Notes: generated by a model from the sequence alone, not told the origin. Numbered from the stretch's first letter, positions 1 through 8,870 are shown. The stretch: 64,000 nt of DNA from Gordonibacter faecis (GCF_030077735.1 NZ_JASJEU010000004.1:1-64000); one strand, 5' to 3'. A program made the numbers and translations.

Positions 1-406
1 TTCGCCGCTTGCCGTGGCGAGCAGCGCAAGGAGATACTTTACTCTCCCGTTTCCCTCTTGTCAAGAACTTTTTTCAAAACTTTCGAAGTTTTTTCGAGCG
101 ACTGCTTTGAAACAGCTTCCCGATCTTCGAACTTGAAACAAGCCCTTTTCGAAGAAAACGGCGCGCTCTCCTCAAGCGCGGGTTTTGTATAATACCCGTA
201 AGGCAATGATCATGCAAGCGTTAATTTCAACTTTTTGCTTCTTTCTTTCCGCTATTTTGCGTTTTACCTGATCACAAGTTTTAGTACCATGATGAAAATG
301 TGAATAGATGTGGCATGAACACACCTATGAGTGAATAACGCGGGGGATCGCCCCTGGGTTTACCTTGTTCTGTGAGGGCACAGAACAGCGTGAAAGAAGT
401 ACCCCT
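1..406. other. Gene-free AT-rich left flank
   Basis: I see no credible gene here. An AT-rich stem-loop has arms AAAACTT (76-82) and AAGTTTT (86-92). A TATAAT at 188-193 resembles a -10 box but has no -35 at the expected distance, so it is not called a promoter. The right end carries a hairpin just past the anti-sigma stop codon, listed separately. Confidence 0.5.
367..386 (-). terminator. Hairpin after the sigma/anti-sigma operon
   Basis: A perfect 8-bp stem, GTTCTGTG (367-374) and CACAGAAC (379-386), has a 4-base loop and starts about 20 bases past the anti-sigma stop on the minus strand. No U-tract follows, so it may be a transcript-end or stability hairpin rather than a classical intrinsic terminator. 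Confidence 0.4.
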
Positions 407-1357
407 TTAATTAGTAGGCTCCGCAGAGGCACCTTGTCCACGGCCGCGTCCGTCCTGGGCGCCCCTTCCTTGGCCATGGCCCTTGCCCGCGTGATGACCC
501 TCGCCCACACCGGAGCCCGTGCCCATTTCCGCGCCGGAACCCGCGCACGTAGAATTATCCGCTGCGGCTTCGGGGTCGAGGGCGGCAATGCGCACGCGCA
601 GTTCGTGCATGCTGAGCGCGGCACAGTCTTCAAGGGTGACGGTACTGTCTAACTCCATGAGGCGCAGGGCTGCTTTATAGCGACCGCCACCCATACCGGC
701 CGCGTGGGCTTCGTGGCGCGTCTGTTCGTCGAGGGTATGGCACGAGCTTTCGCACGGAAGGCTGCGCAGACACACGTCGCTTTGGGTTTGCAGCTGCGCG
801 GCGCGGCTCTCGTCGTCGGACGTCACGCTTATCTCTATATAAGTAGTGTTGTTGAGGTAGGGCGCGAAGGCCTCGCTTGAGGTGAGTGCGTCCATGGCGT
901 CGGGGTAGCGCTTCCCCACCACGGGTGCGGCGGCAAGCAACGCTTCGCCATCCTTATTAAGAGCGTGCGCGGACACCACAATGTCGAAGCGGTTCATGCC
1001 AAGCTCAAGCGAAGGGTTCACGTCGATGCCCACATGGGCCACTTCTTCAAAATAGAGACGCGAGCCGAAAAAGCCAACGGCCGCCACGGCGAGACAGGCT
1101 GCCAATGCGACGGCAGCGCGACGCCAGCGCACGACGCGGGGGCGACGGGGTGTCGGGGTGGCTGCGCCTGAGGTGTTGGTTTGAGAGGCTGCGTTCGAAG
1201 GATCGACAGCGGGTTGGCGCGAGGTAATGTCTTCCGTAGAGGGGGCGGAGGCGGACGCGGAAAGTTCGTCAATGGCGGCAAGGGTGCGCGCAGTCACTTC
1301 GTCGGGAAGCTCAATGGCGTTGAAGGCGTCGCGGACGCGGCGTTCGAGATCGCTCAT
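407..1357 (-). CDS. RsgI-type membrane anti-sigma factor with His/Gly-rich tail
   Basis: This is the predicted anti-sigma factor of the ECF sigma factor just upstream. The 316-residue product has a cytosolic N-terminus (about 1-80), one membrane helix (about 81-98) and an outside domain opening with GIDVNPSLEL. That NPS motif is typical of the RsgI family, in which cleavage between Asn and Pro is known for related proteins. A conserved GRYKAALRLMELD segment follows, then a tail rich in Gly and His. The ATG at 1357 has a GGAGG-like site and overlaps the sigma stop codon as ATGA; a longer upstream reading would bury the sigma gene. What the sensor detects is unknown; the His-rich tail and Cys pairs would suit metal or redox sensing, which is inference. 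Confidence 0.75.
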   Translation of the reverse strand: MSDLERRVRDAFNAIELPDEVTARTLAAIDELSASASAPSTEDITSRQPAVDPSNAASQTNTSGAATPTPRRPRVVRWRRAAVALAACLAVAAVGFFGSRLYFEEVAHVGIDVNPSLELGMNRFDIVVSAHALNKDGEALLAAAPVVGKRYPDAMDALTSSEAFAPYLNNTTYIEISVTSDDESRAAQLQTQSDVCLRSLPCESSCHTLDEQTRHEAHAAGMGGGRYKAALRLMELDSTVTLEDCAALSMHELRVRIAALDPEAAADNSTCAGSGAEMGTGSGVGEGHHAGKGHGQGRGAQDGRGRGQGASAEPTN

Positions 1358-1845
1358 GACAGGGCCTCCTTCAGCATCGTTTTGCCGCGCGCAATCCAGG
1401 AATAGACCGTGTTGACGGGGGCCTCGAGCATGTCGGCGATTTCCGGCGCGGAGTAGCCTTCGTAGAGGGAGAGGTAGAGCGGCGTGCGCGGTGGGTCGGT
1501 GAGCGCGTGAAGCGCATCGACCACTTCGCTTACGAATGAGGCAGGCTGCGCAGCTTCGTCTCGCGAGATGAAGCGGTCGGCGCACCCCACCTCGTCGAGG
1601 GGTGCATTGGTGCGACTGGCTGCTTTGAGCATGTCCTTACAAACATTGGTGGCGACGCGCAAAAGCCAGGCTTTGCGATGCTCTTCGTCGTTGAACGCCT
1701 TGTCGTCGGCCAGGGCGTACTTGACCATGGTGTCTTGGAAGGCATCCTGCGCGTCGGCAGAAGAGCGGAAGTACAAGACGCACACACGCCAGACTGCCGA
1801 ACCGTGCGCCGCAATGGTGCACTCTATGTCATCATGCGGCCGCAC
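1354..1845 (-). CDS. ECF-family RNA polymerase sigma factor
   Basis: A 163-residue sigma-70 family protein of ECF size. Region 2 contains DAQDAFQDTMVKYA and the WLLRVATNVCKDMLK segment. Region 4 near the C-terminus has LSLYEGYSAPEIADMLEAPV followed by the helix NTVYSWIARGKTMLKEAL, which would contact the -35 element. The start is GTG at 1845 with only a weak ribosome site, 14 bases after the stop of the secreted repeat protein, and the stop overlaps the anti-sigma ATG. The three-gene layout implies that the sigma factor drives its own operon and that the anti-sigma factor holds it inactive. Its regulon cannot be read from this window. Confidence 0.85.
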   Translation of the reverse strand: MRPHDDIECTIAAHGSAVWRVCVLYFRSSADAQDAFQDTMVKYALADDKAFNDEEHRKAWLLRVATNVCKDMLKAASRTNAPLDEVGCADRFISRDEAAQPASFVSEVVDALHALTDPPRTPLYLSLYEGYSAPEIADMLEAPVNTVYSWIARGKTMLKEALS

Positions 1846-1859
1846 GCTTCGAGGAACGA

Positions 1860-2468
1860 CTAACGATTCCAGCAGCCGCCGTGACCGCCTCCGTGATGGC
1901 CGCGACCTTGGCCGTTGCCGTAGCCGTATGCGCCACTACCCTGGCCGTTGCCATGGCCGTGCCCGGGGCAGGTGCCGTTTCCATAGGAGTCACACACGCC
2001 GTCACCGTTTGCGTCAACGTAGCCGGGGCAGGAACCGGTTGTGCTGCCGCAGGTGTCGCACGCGCCGTCGCCATTGGCGTCAATCCAGCCAGCGCACCCA
2101 CCTTGCGGGCAAGTTCCCTCGGTGCGGTTGTCGCATACACCATTGTTGTCGGTATCGACGTAACCCGGGCAGGTTCCTGTGGCGCTTCCGCAGGTGTCGC
2201 AGACGCCGTTGCCATCGGCATCGACGTAGCCGGCGCAGGGGGCGGCAACCGGCGTGGTTTCAACCCGGTTGACGGCAGCTGCCACTTCATCCATGAGGGC
2301 AGGCGCGGGGGTGGCAGGCACTTCGTGCGCAGCTGGTGCCGCAGCGGGCGCGTTAGAGGCGGTGGGAGTGGGCGCCAAGCCGTGGAAGCCGGCAGCGAAT
2401 GCCAGAGTGGGCACGGCGAGCGCGACGAGGGCGATTGCCGCCACAAGTGCGATAGTTCTTTTCTTCAT
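1860..2468 (-). CDS. Secreted protein with Asp/Cys calcium-binding-like repeats
   Basis: The 202-residue product starts with a signal peptide (about 1-26, ending AFAA). An Ala/Pro-rich linker leads to four repeats of the form YVDxDGNGVCD (about residues 81-91, 103-113, 128-138 and 150-160). Their alternating Asp/Asn spacing resembles EF-hand or thrombospondin type 3 calcium loops, each with Cys residues nearby. The last 35 residues are His/Gly-rich and close with CWNR, echoing the tail of the anti-sigma factor. ATG at 2468 has a good GGAGGA site. As first gene of the sigma/anti-sigma operon it is probably an output of the system, or its extracellular signal partner. Its biochemical role is unknown. 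Confidence 0.7.
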   Translation of the reverse strand: MKKRTIALVAAIALVALAVPTLAFAAGFHGLAPTPTASNAPAAAPAAHEVPATPAPALMDEVAAAVNRVETTPVAAPCAGYVDADGNGVCDTCGSATGTCPGYVDTDNNGVCDNRTEGTCPQGGCAGWIDANGDGACDTCGSTTGSCPGYVDANGDGVCDSYGNGTCPGHGHGNGQGSGAYGYGNGQGRGHHGGGHGGCWNR

Positions 2469-2490
2469 TGAAGGATCCTCCTTGACCGTT

Positions 2491-2519
2491 CGTTCGTCTG
2501 TACAGAACTAACACGAACG
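2491..2519. promoter_or_regulatory. Inverted repeat upstream of the ECF operon
   Basis: Arms CGTTCGT (2491-2497) and ACGAACG (2513-2519) are separated by 15 bases, close to the operon start at 2468. This fits an operator or part of the autoregulated promoter. I could not fit a confident ECF GGAAC/CGTC pair at the right spacing. Confidence 0.4.
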
Positions 2520-2531
2520 AGCGGGGCACTT

Positions 2532-2565
2532 CCTTGCAGGAAATTTGAAAAATTTTCCTGCAAGG
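2532..2565. promoter_or_regulatory. 12-bp-arm dyad between tyrS and the ECF operon
   Basis: Arms CCTTGCAGGAAA (2532-2543) and TTTCCTGCAAGG (2554-2565) are perfectly complementary around an AT-rich 10-base centre. The dyad starts 15 bases past the tyrS stop on the minus strand. It could end tyrS transcription, though no U-tract follows, or be an operator for the ECF operon. Confidence 0.45.
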
Positions 2566-2579
2566 TGCTGTGCGGTGCG

Positions 2580-3791
2580 CTAGATAAGCTTCATGAACTT
2601 GCGCTTGCCCACTTGGAGCGTGGCATCCTTCAGCAGGGAGGGCTCCACGTTGTAGGACTTTGCGGGAAGCGCTTCGCCGTTCACTTTGACGCCACCGCCA
2701 TCGATGAGACGGCGCGCTTCGCCTGCACTGGCGGCAAGACCTGCGTCGGCCAAAAGCTTCGCCAGATATACCATGCCCTCGTCGTTGGGCGTGAGATCGG
2801 CGGCGAACTCCGGAATGTCGTCGGGCACGGCGTGCTGCTTGAACACGAGGTCGAACTGTTCCTCGGCAGCCTGCGCGGCGGCCTCGTCGTAGTAGGCGGC
2901 CACGATGTTTTGCGCGAGCGCGCGCTTTACCTTATTAGGATGCAGTTCGTCAGCGGCCAGACCGTGCTCGATTTCGTCGATCTCATCCACCGGAAGCGCC
3001 GAGGCCAGGCGGTAGTACTTCACCATGAGTTCGTCGGGAATGGACATCACTTTGCCGAACATGTCGGCGGGCTCGTCGGTGAGGCCGATGTAGTTGCCGT
3101 AGCTCTTCGACATTTTTTGCACGCCGTCGGTGCCCTCAAGCAGCGGAAGCGTGAGGCACACCTGCGGCTCCATGCCCATTTTCTCCATGAGTTCGCGGCC
3201 GGCGAGCAGGTTGAACAGCTGGTCGGTGCCGCCCAGTTCCACGTCGGCTTTGATGACCACCGAGTCGTAGGCCTGCATGAGCGGGTAGAGGAACTCGTGG
3301 AGACTGATGGGGAGGTTCGAGGTGTAGCGGTTGTGGAAGTCGTCGCGTTCGAGAATGCGGGCCACCGTGAAGTTGCTGGCCAACTTCAGCAGACCCTCCA
3401 TGTTGAGGGAGAGCAGCCACTCGGAGTTGTAGCGCAGCGTAGTTTTCTCGGGATCGAGAATTTTGAACGCCTGATCGACGTAGGTTTGCGCGTTGATTTT
3501 GATTTGCTCGGAGGTGAGCTGAGGGCGCGTGGAGTTGCGGCCGGACGGGTCGCCGATGAGGGCCGTGCCGTCGCCGATGATGAGCGTAACGCCGTGACCG
3601 AGGTCTTGGAACTGGCGCAGCTTGCGCAGCGGCACCGCGTGACCCAGGTGAATATCGGGCGCCGTAGGGTCTACGCCCAGCTTGATGTTGAGGGGCTTTC
3701 CGCGCTTGAGTTTCTCAAGCAGCGCGGATTCCGGTACGATTTGAGCAGCGCCGGAAGCGATGGTGTGAAGTTGTTCTTCGGCTGATAGCAT
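2580..3791 (-). CDS. tyrS: Tyrosine--tRNA ligase
   Basis: A 403-residue class I aminoacyl-tRNA synthetase that charges tRNA-Tyr. The Rossmann fold carries the HIGH-type signature as HLGH (about residue 48) and the KMSKS loop is present exactly as KMSKS (about 230). The C-terminal roughly 65 residues form an S4-like RNA-binding domain (EARRLIDGGGVKVNG). Length is normal for the TyrZ-like branch. ATG at 3791 follows an AAGGAAAGAG site. No T-box motif is visible in the short upstream gap, so control appears to be an ordinary promoter near the palindrome CCTATATATAGG (about 3811-3822). Confidence 0.97.
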   Translation of the reverse strand: MLSAEEQLHTIASGAAQIVPESALLEKLKRGKPLNIKLGVDPTAPDIHLGHAVPLRKLRQFQDLGHGVTLIIGDGTALIGDPSGRNSTRPQLTSEQIKINAQTYVDQAFKILDPEKTTLRYNSEWLLSLNMEGLLKLASNFTVARILERDDFHNRYTSNLPISLHEFLYPLMQAYDSVVIKADVELGGTDQLFNLLAGRELMEKMGMEPQVCLTLPLLEGTDGVQKMSKSYGNYIGLTDEPADMFGKVMSIPDELMVKYYRLASALPVDEIDEIEHGLAADELHPNKVKRALAQNIVAAYYDEAAAQAAEEQFDLVFKQHAVPDDIPEFAADLTPNDEGMVYLAKLLADAGLAASAGEARRLIDGGGVKVNGEALPAKSYNVEPSLLKDATLQVGKRKFMKLI

Positions 3792-3892
3792 CGGTCTCTC
3801 TTTCCTTACCTATATATAGGTAGCGATTCTAGCATAAAAGCAGACAGGTCCCTCAAAGTCGGCGCTTCGCAGCATCGAGCCGTTCCGCTGTT

Positions 3893-3916
3893 CGGCAGAA
3901 CGGCAGAACGGCAGAA
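3893..3916. repeat. Three tandem 8-bp repeats
   Basis: CGGCAGAA occurs three times head to tail, ending exactly at the stop codon of the U32 gene. Together with the preceding CCGTTC (3880-3885 region) it can also fold into a GC-rich hairpin. Function unknown; possibly a slippage-prone end of the transcript. Confidence 0.5.
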
Positions 3917-6433
3917 CTAGGACACTCCGCGGAAGAGGTGGCCGCTGGTAGTGCCCGGCACTTTTGCGAGGGAGTTGCCATCGCGCTGGGCGACGTCACG
4001 GGCGCGAACGGCACGGGCGACGGCTGCCGCGGCTTCCTCAGTATTCATGAGAGTGGTGTCCACCATGAGGGCCGACACGCCAGCGGCAATAAGATCGGGT
4101 ACCGCATGCACCACGTCGAGCGCCACGCCGTTGTAGAGGTGGCTACGGCCGAGCGCGTCGGTGACCACGGGGAACTCATAGTCTTTGCGATCCTTCAGAT
4201 AGTGGGGGCTCTTGCGGCGCACGCACTCATCGCAACGTTCGTTGCAGGGGCCCTGGCTCATGAGCAGGCAGTGCTCGCACACCATGAGTTCTTGCGCGCC
4301 CATGATGACAAGGCCGAGCGCCACCGGCGCGTCTTCCGCAAGATCAGCAATCTGGCCCAGTGTTAACTCAGGCGAAAGCCACACGCGCTGCACGCCCAAG
4401 TCGGCTGCCGTCCTGAGGGCCAGGCGGTTCGTGAGCGGCAGGTGCGGGCCTGCTTCCACCTGAGCGCCGAGCGCCGTAGCGCGCACGATGGAACCCAGGC
4501 TGTCGGCGAACACCGGCTTGTCTGGTTTGACGTAGCGCCAGGGGTCGAAGTCCATGAGTTCTTCGCGCGTGCCGGGCAGCGGGTCGTGGTCGACGACAGG
4601 CAGCGCCGTGACGCAGCGGTTGGGATAGCCCGCCTGCTCGGCCGTACCGGTGCGCTGACCAGCTACCACCGCTTCGCCGCGCTTGTAGTTGAGGGCAGGC
4701 ACGTACACCACCTCAGCACCGGCGCGTTTCGCGGCACGCGTGCACGCGGGGTTTGTTGCCCACGCGGTCACCATGCAACCCGGGGCCTGCGCCGGGGCGT
4801 GGTGTTCGCGCTCGTGCACGCGCGGCAAGATGCGGTCGCGATAGGGCGCGAGCAGGCGAGCGGCCAGGTTATCGAGCGCAGCGGTGCGCACCTTATGTAG
4901 TTGGGAGAACCCGATGCCCACGCCTTCGTCCAAGTCCACCTTGAGATCCACCAGTTCGAAGGGGGTCTGGCCCAGTCGATCAACGTGTGCGCGCACATCG
5001 GCGGCTGTAACCGCCTTCGTGCGAGCAGCTTCCACGACGGGGCCTTCCGCTTCGCCCACCAGCGATGCGTGGCTGCCCTCGCCTGCGTCGGCGCGGTAAA
5101 ACTCCATACGCAGGGGCTCGCCGATGTGCAGGTGCACCGACCCTACAACCGCCATGCGCGGAGCAAGTGCATCGTCGGCAAAGCCGCCGGCTGCGTTACG
5201 TACGCGGAACACGCGATCACCCTTGCCAACAGGGCGCTGCGGGGATGTGCGCACATACCCAGCCTTGTCGCGCGACAGCGGGCCGAGCGTGTGGGCGAAG
5301 TGACCCTTGTTGGTCCAGAACTCCACGACGTCGCCCTCGTGCAGTTCCTCTTCGGCAGCGATGGCGGCCACACCGTCGCGCACGGAGGCAACACGCCCCA
5401 CGAAGACGCCGCGATTGTTCGGCCGACCGTAACTCATGATGTCGTTGTCGCGCTTGCCCTGGAGATACGCCGTGGTGAAGCCGCGCGAAAACGCCTCTTC
5501 GAGCGCCCGGCGTTCCTCGGCCGTGGCGCGCAGGCCCGCAGCTTCGGCTTCCTGCCCTTCGGGCGCGCGACCCTCGGGAGAAGCGTGCTTCGCGGCCAGC
5601 ACGCGGTTGAGCACCGCCCGGTAGGCCGACGTGACGACGAACACGTAGTCGGCCGACTTCATGCGGCCCTCAAGTTTGAGCGATGCCGCGCCGGCATTTA
5701 CCAGTTCAGGCAAAAGGTCGATGGCGCACAAGTCCTGCGGCGAAAGCAGGTGCTCACCCGGCGCGGGCAAACTGCCGCGCGTCGCGCGGTTGCGCAGTTC
5801 ATAGGGCAGGCGACACGCCTGGGCACACAGCCCGCGGTTCGCCGAGCGCCCGCCAATCATCGACGACATGAAGCACTGCCCGGAGTAGCACACACAAAGC
5901 GCCCCGTGCGCGAAGGCTTCAACTTCTACGCCCAACTCGGTGCCAACCTGGGCCAGGTGCGCAATTTCTGCCAGCGATAGTTCGCGCGCCAGCGTCACAC
6001 GGCGTGCGCCTAGCGCGGCGGCAGCCTCAAGCCCTGCCGCGTTATGGGTGTTCATCTGGGTTGATATATGCAGGCGCGCCTCGGGCAACGTGCGCGTGAG
6101 CTCAGCTGCCACACCGATATCCTGCACGATGAAGGCATCGGCACCTGCGCGATACGCCTGACGGGCGCATTCGAGCGCGCGGGGAGCCTCGGAAGGCAGC
6201 ACAGCCGTGTTCAGCGTGACGTACACCCGCACGCCGCGCAAATGCGCGTAATCGCACGCTTCCGCAAACGTCTCCGCTGTGAAATTGTCGGCATTGCGAC
6301 GGGCATTAAAATCCTCTAGCCCCAGGTAGACCGCATCGGCACCGGCCGTTACTGCCGCATGCAGCGCCTCGATGCTTCCGGCGGGTGCCAGCAGCTCCAC
6401 CAACCCCTGGCTCGTCTCACTTTTGTTCGTCAT
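3917..6433 (-). CDS. U32 family peptidase, large form (RlhA/TrhP-like family)
   Basis: An 838-residue member of peptidase family U32. The N-terminal TIM-barrel opens with LVELLAPAGSIEALHAAVTA, and the signature region reads EAFAHGALCVCYSGQCFMSS followed by NRGLCAQACRLPYEL, with the clustered Cys typical of the family. A DUF3656-type region follows in the middle (about 370-500). A second barrel-like half ends in a Cys cluster (CEHCLLMSQGPCNERCDEC). Family members such as RlhA and TrhP act in RNA hydroxylation, while older names call them collagenases; which applies here is not decidable. I chose ATG 6433 because GAGGACC precedes it; the upstream ATGs at 6445 and 6481 have no ribosome site. Confidence 0.85.
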   Translation of the reverse strand: MTNKSETSQGLVELLAPAGSIEALHAAVTAGADAVYLGLEDFNARRNADNFTAETFAEACDYAHLRGVRVYVTLNTAVLPSEAPRALECARQAYRAGADAFIVQDIGVAAELTRTLPEARLHISTQMNTHNAAGLEAAAALGARRVTLARELSLAEIAHLAQVGTELGVEVEAFAHGALCVCYSGQCFMSSMIGGRSANRGLCAQACRLPYELRNRATRGSLPAPGEHLLSPQDLCAIDLLPELVNAGAASLKLEGRMKSADYVFVVTSAYRAVLNRVLAAKHASPEGRAPEGQEAEAAGLRATAEERRALEEAFSRGFTTAYLQGKRDNDIMSYGRPNNRGVFVGRVASVRDGVAAIAAEEELHEGDVVEFWTNKGHFAHTLGPLSRDKAGYVRTSPQRPVGKGDRVFRVRNAAGGFADDALAPRMAVVGSVHLHIGEPLRMEFYRADAGEGSHASLVGEAEGPVVEAARTKAVTAADVRAHVDRLGQTPFELVDLKVDLDEGVGIGFSQLHKVRTAALDNLAARLLAPYRDRILPRVHEREHHAPAQAPGCMVTAWATNPACTRAAKRAGAEVVYVPALNYKRGEAVVAGQRTGTAEQAGYPNRCVTALPVVDHDPLPGTREELMDFDPWRYVKPDKPVFADSLGSIVRATALGAQVEAGPHLPLTNRLALRTAADLGVQRVWLSPELTLGQIADLAEDAPVALGLVIMGAQELMVCEHCLLMSQGPCNERCDECVRRKSPHYLKDRKDYEFPVVTDALGRSHLYNGVALDVVHAVPDLIAAGVSALMVDTTLMNTEEAAAAVARAVRARDVAQRDGNSLAKVPGTTSGHLFRGVS

Positions 6434-6524
6434 GTAGGTCCTCATACCGTATTCTTGAGGCTGCTCCGAAGCTTTACCCATACGAGCAGCCGTTTTGTGA
6501 TGTTTTCCTTCCGCATGTCAGCTA

Positions 6525-6560
6525 CGTTACCCTTCGGTAACGGCCGTATGCTAGTATACT
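6525..6560 (+). promoter_or_regulatory. Probable leaderless promoter with dyad, for the class A PBP
   Basis: A -10 box TATACT (6555-6560) ends six bases before the ATG at 6567, so transcription would start at or next to the start codon. No Shine-Dalgarno precedes that ATG. A perfect 7-bp dyad, CGTTACC (6525-6531) and GGTAACG (6536-6542), covers the -35 region where no -35 consensus is seen, which suggests an operator or activator site. Confidence 0.5.
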
Positions 6561-6566
6561 TGAACC

Positions 6567-8870
6567 ATGAAAATACGGCGAAAACAGCGCGAAACGCGCA
6601 CCCATGCCGCGAAGTGGCTTGTGCTCGTTGCCGTAGCGGCTCTCTGCTTCGTGGCCTACCAGGGCGTTCAAGGCGTGCTCCATGTCATCGACGAATGGAC
6701 GCAAGACCTTCCCAGCTTGGAGAACACCGACGCGTTCAACTACGCCCGCGACTCGCACATGTTCGCAGCTGACGGCACTACGATGCTCGCCGAATTTCAG
6801 CTGGAAAAGCGTGACCCCGTCACCTACGATCAGATAAGCGACTACGTTCTGGAAGGCACCGTCGCCACCGAGGACGTGCGCTTTTACCAGCACACCGGCG
6901 TGGACATTCCCGGTATTGCGCGCGCCGTGCTGGTGAACCTGGGCGGCGGTGCCTTGGAGGGCGCCTCCACCATTACCCAGCAGCTCGTGCGCAACACCGT
7001 GCTGTCGCAGGAAGCTACCGAGATTTCGTTCGAGCGTAAGATTCGCGAAGCTCAGCTGGCCCTTGACCTGGAGAAGGTGCACACCAAAGAAGAAATTCTC
7101 GTGCTGTACCTCAACACTATTAACTATGGTGATGGCTGCTACGGCATTGAGGCGGCGGCGCAGAACTACTTCCAGGTGTCCGCAAAGGATCTCACGCTGA
7201 CCCAGGCGGCCACGCTTATTGGCATTCCACAGTCGCCCACGTACTTGAACCCCAAGGAGAACCCAGAGGCGTGCCGCCAGCGCCGTAACGTCGTACTGGA
7301 CCGCATGCTGACCGCCGGCAGCATCACGCAGGCCGAACACGATGCTGCGCAAGCGGAGGACCTCGTGCTGAACCCGGCGCCTCCTGCGCCTGATCAGGGT
7401 ATTTACAACTACCACTTCTTCACCAGCTACGTGCGCAACCTGCTTTTGAATGACGGTGCAAAGTACGGGCTGTCCGACGGCGACCTGTTTGAGGGCGGCT
7501 ACACTATTTATACGACGCTCGACCCCGCGTTGCAGGACAAGGCCGAAGCTGCGTGCGCCGACCAGCGTGCAAACATGGCGGAGGATTTGGATGCCGCTCT
7601 GGTGGCGGTGGATCCGTCGAACGGGTACGTGAAGGCGCTTGTGGGCGGCAAAGATTTCCAGGCCAGCCAGGTTAACCTAGCCACCGGCGGCGGCGGAACG
7701 GGCAGGCAGGCGGGTTCATCATTTAAGGCCTTCACGCTTGCGGCCGCCATTCAGATGGGCATCAGCCCGCAGACGCTTATCGATTGCACCTCCCCCATGA
7801 CCTTGCCCGACGGCACGCGTATCGAAAACTTCGGCAATACGAACTACGGAGTGCGCTCCATTCAGCGCGCGACGGCGGTGTCGTCGAACACGGGCTATAT
7901 TCGCTTGGCACAGGAAATCACGCCGGAAGCTATCGCTGAGATGGCTGAGTTGGTGGGCATTACCAGCACGCTCAACCCCGTGCTGACGCTGACCGAAGGT
8001 ACGTCGGAAGTCACGCCGCTTGAAATGGCCAGCGCATATGCCACCTTCGCCGCCAATGGCGTGAAACATGAGGCCACCGCTATTACGAAGATCGTCGATT
8101 ACGAAGGCAATGTGGTGTATGAGGCGCCCCAAGACGGTGAGCAGGTTCTTTCCGAAGAAGTGGCGGGTGCGGTGACGAAGGTGCTGCGCACCGTGTTTGA
8201 AACTGGCGAGGGCACTGCCTCCGGATACGGCCCGTCGAACGGTCAGCCCGTTGCCGGCAAGACCGGCACGACGGAAAACTTCGCCGACCACTGGCTGGTG
8301 GGCTACGCGCCGCAACTGGCATGCGCTGCGTGGATTGGCAATCCGGCTGGCAACATCCCAACGGACTCCACGCTCACCTGCAACTGGTTGTGGCAGAACT
8401 TCATGTCGCGCGCGCTTGAGGGCCAGGCCATTGTGCCCTTCCCCACAACGAAGGATCCCACGTACGACAACGAGTTTAACAAGAAGCAAAATGACAAGCT
8501 GAGCGACAAGAGTGACGAAGCGAAGGACCCCACGAAAGCTCCTGACCTGACCGGACGTACGCTGGAAGAGGCGCGTCAGCTTCTCGGTGGCTATAAGGTG
8601 TACACCATCGATGAGTACTCCGACACGGTACCAGCGGGAACTATCATCAGCCAGTCGGTGCAGGGCGATCGACTTCTGCTGCATGTGTCAGCCGGGCCCA
8701 AGCCCGTGACACCCGATCCCACACCGACACCACCACCAACGCCTGACCCAACGCCAACACCCGATCCCACGCCAGATCCGCCGACGCCTGACCCTCCTCC
8801 TACGCCTGACCCGCCGAACCCCGACCCGCCTACGCCGACGCCGCAACCAACGCACGCGGGGCAGGAATAA
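6567..8870 (+). CDS. Class A penicillin-binding protein with PASTA domain and Pro-rich tail
   Basis: A bifunctional peptidoglycan synthase of 767 residues. One N-terminal membrane helix (about 17-34) leads to a GT51 glycosyltransferase with catalytic Glu in TEDVRFYQHTG (Glu102). The transpeptidase carries SSFK (384-387), SSN (439-441) and KTGT (565-568). A single PASTA domain (about 658-711) is followed by a Pro/Thr/Asp tail (about 712-767) likely to span the wall. It is divergent from the U32 gene and ends before a strong terminator. A paralogue lies 0.7 kb downstream on the other strand. The ATG has no ribosome site and appears leaderless. Confidence 0.93.
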   Translation: MKIRRKQRETRTHAAKWLVLVAVAALCFVAYQGVQGVLHVIDEWTQDLPSLENTDAFNYARDSHMFAADGTTMLAEFQLEKRDPVTYDQISDYVLEGTVATEDVRFYQHTGVDIPGIARAVLVNLGGGALEGASTITQQLVRNTVLSQEATEISFERKIREAQLALDLEKVHTKEEILVLYLNTINYGDGCYGIEAAAQNYFQVSAKDLTLTQAATLIGIPQSPTYLNPKENPEACRQRRNVVLDRMLTAGSITQAEHDAAQAEDLVLNPAPPAPDQGIYNYHFFTSYVRNLLLNDGAKYGLSDGDLFEGGYTIYTTLDPALQDKAEAACADQRANMAEDLDAALVAVDPSNGYVKALVGGKDFQASQVNLATGGGGTGRQAGSSFKAFTLAAAIQMGISPQTLIDCTSPMTLPDGTRIENFGNTNYGVRSIQRATAVSSNTGYIRLAQEITPEAIAEMAELVGITSTLNPVLTLTEGTSEVTPLEMASAYATFAANGVKHEATAITKIVDYEGNVVYEAPQDGEQVLSEEVAGAVTKVLRTVFETGEGTASGYGPSNGQPVAGKTGTTENFADHWLVGYAPQLACAAWIGNPAGNIPTDSTLTCNWLWQNFMSRALEGQAIVPFPTTKDPTYDNEFNKKQNDKLSDKSDEAKDPTKAPDLTGRTLEEARQLLGGYKVYTIDEYSDTVPAGTIISQSVQGDRLLLHVSAGPKPVTPDPTPTPPPTPDPTPTPDPTPDPPTPDPPPTPDPPNPDPPTPTPQPTHAGQE

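Noticed and set aside
188..193. TATAAT box as a promoter in the left flank
   Set aside because: No -35 at 16-18 bp and no gene downstream in that direction that would need it.
2565..3785. 406-codon plus-strand frame opposite tyrS
   Set aside because: Composition (Val/Gly/His/Arg-rich) mirrors the complement of tyrS and no motif is seen.
6434..6481. Longer N-terminus of the U32 peptidase from 6481
   Set aside because: No ribosome site before 6481 or 6445, while 6433 has GAGGACC at good spacing.
8711..8867. Pro-Thr-Asp repeats of the first PBP as a phase-variable tract
   Set aside because: The units are imperfect multiples of three bases, so length change would alter the tail but not switch the frame.
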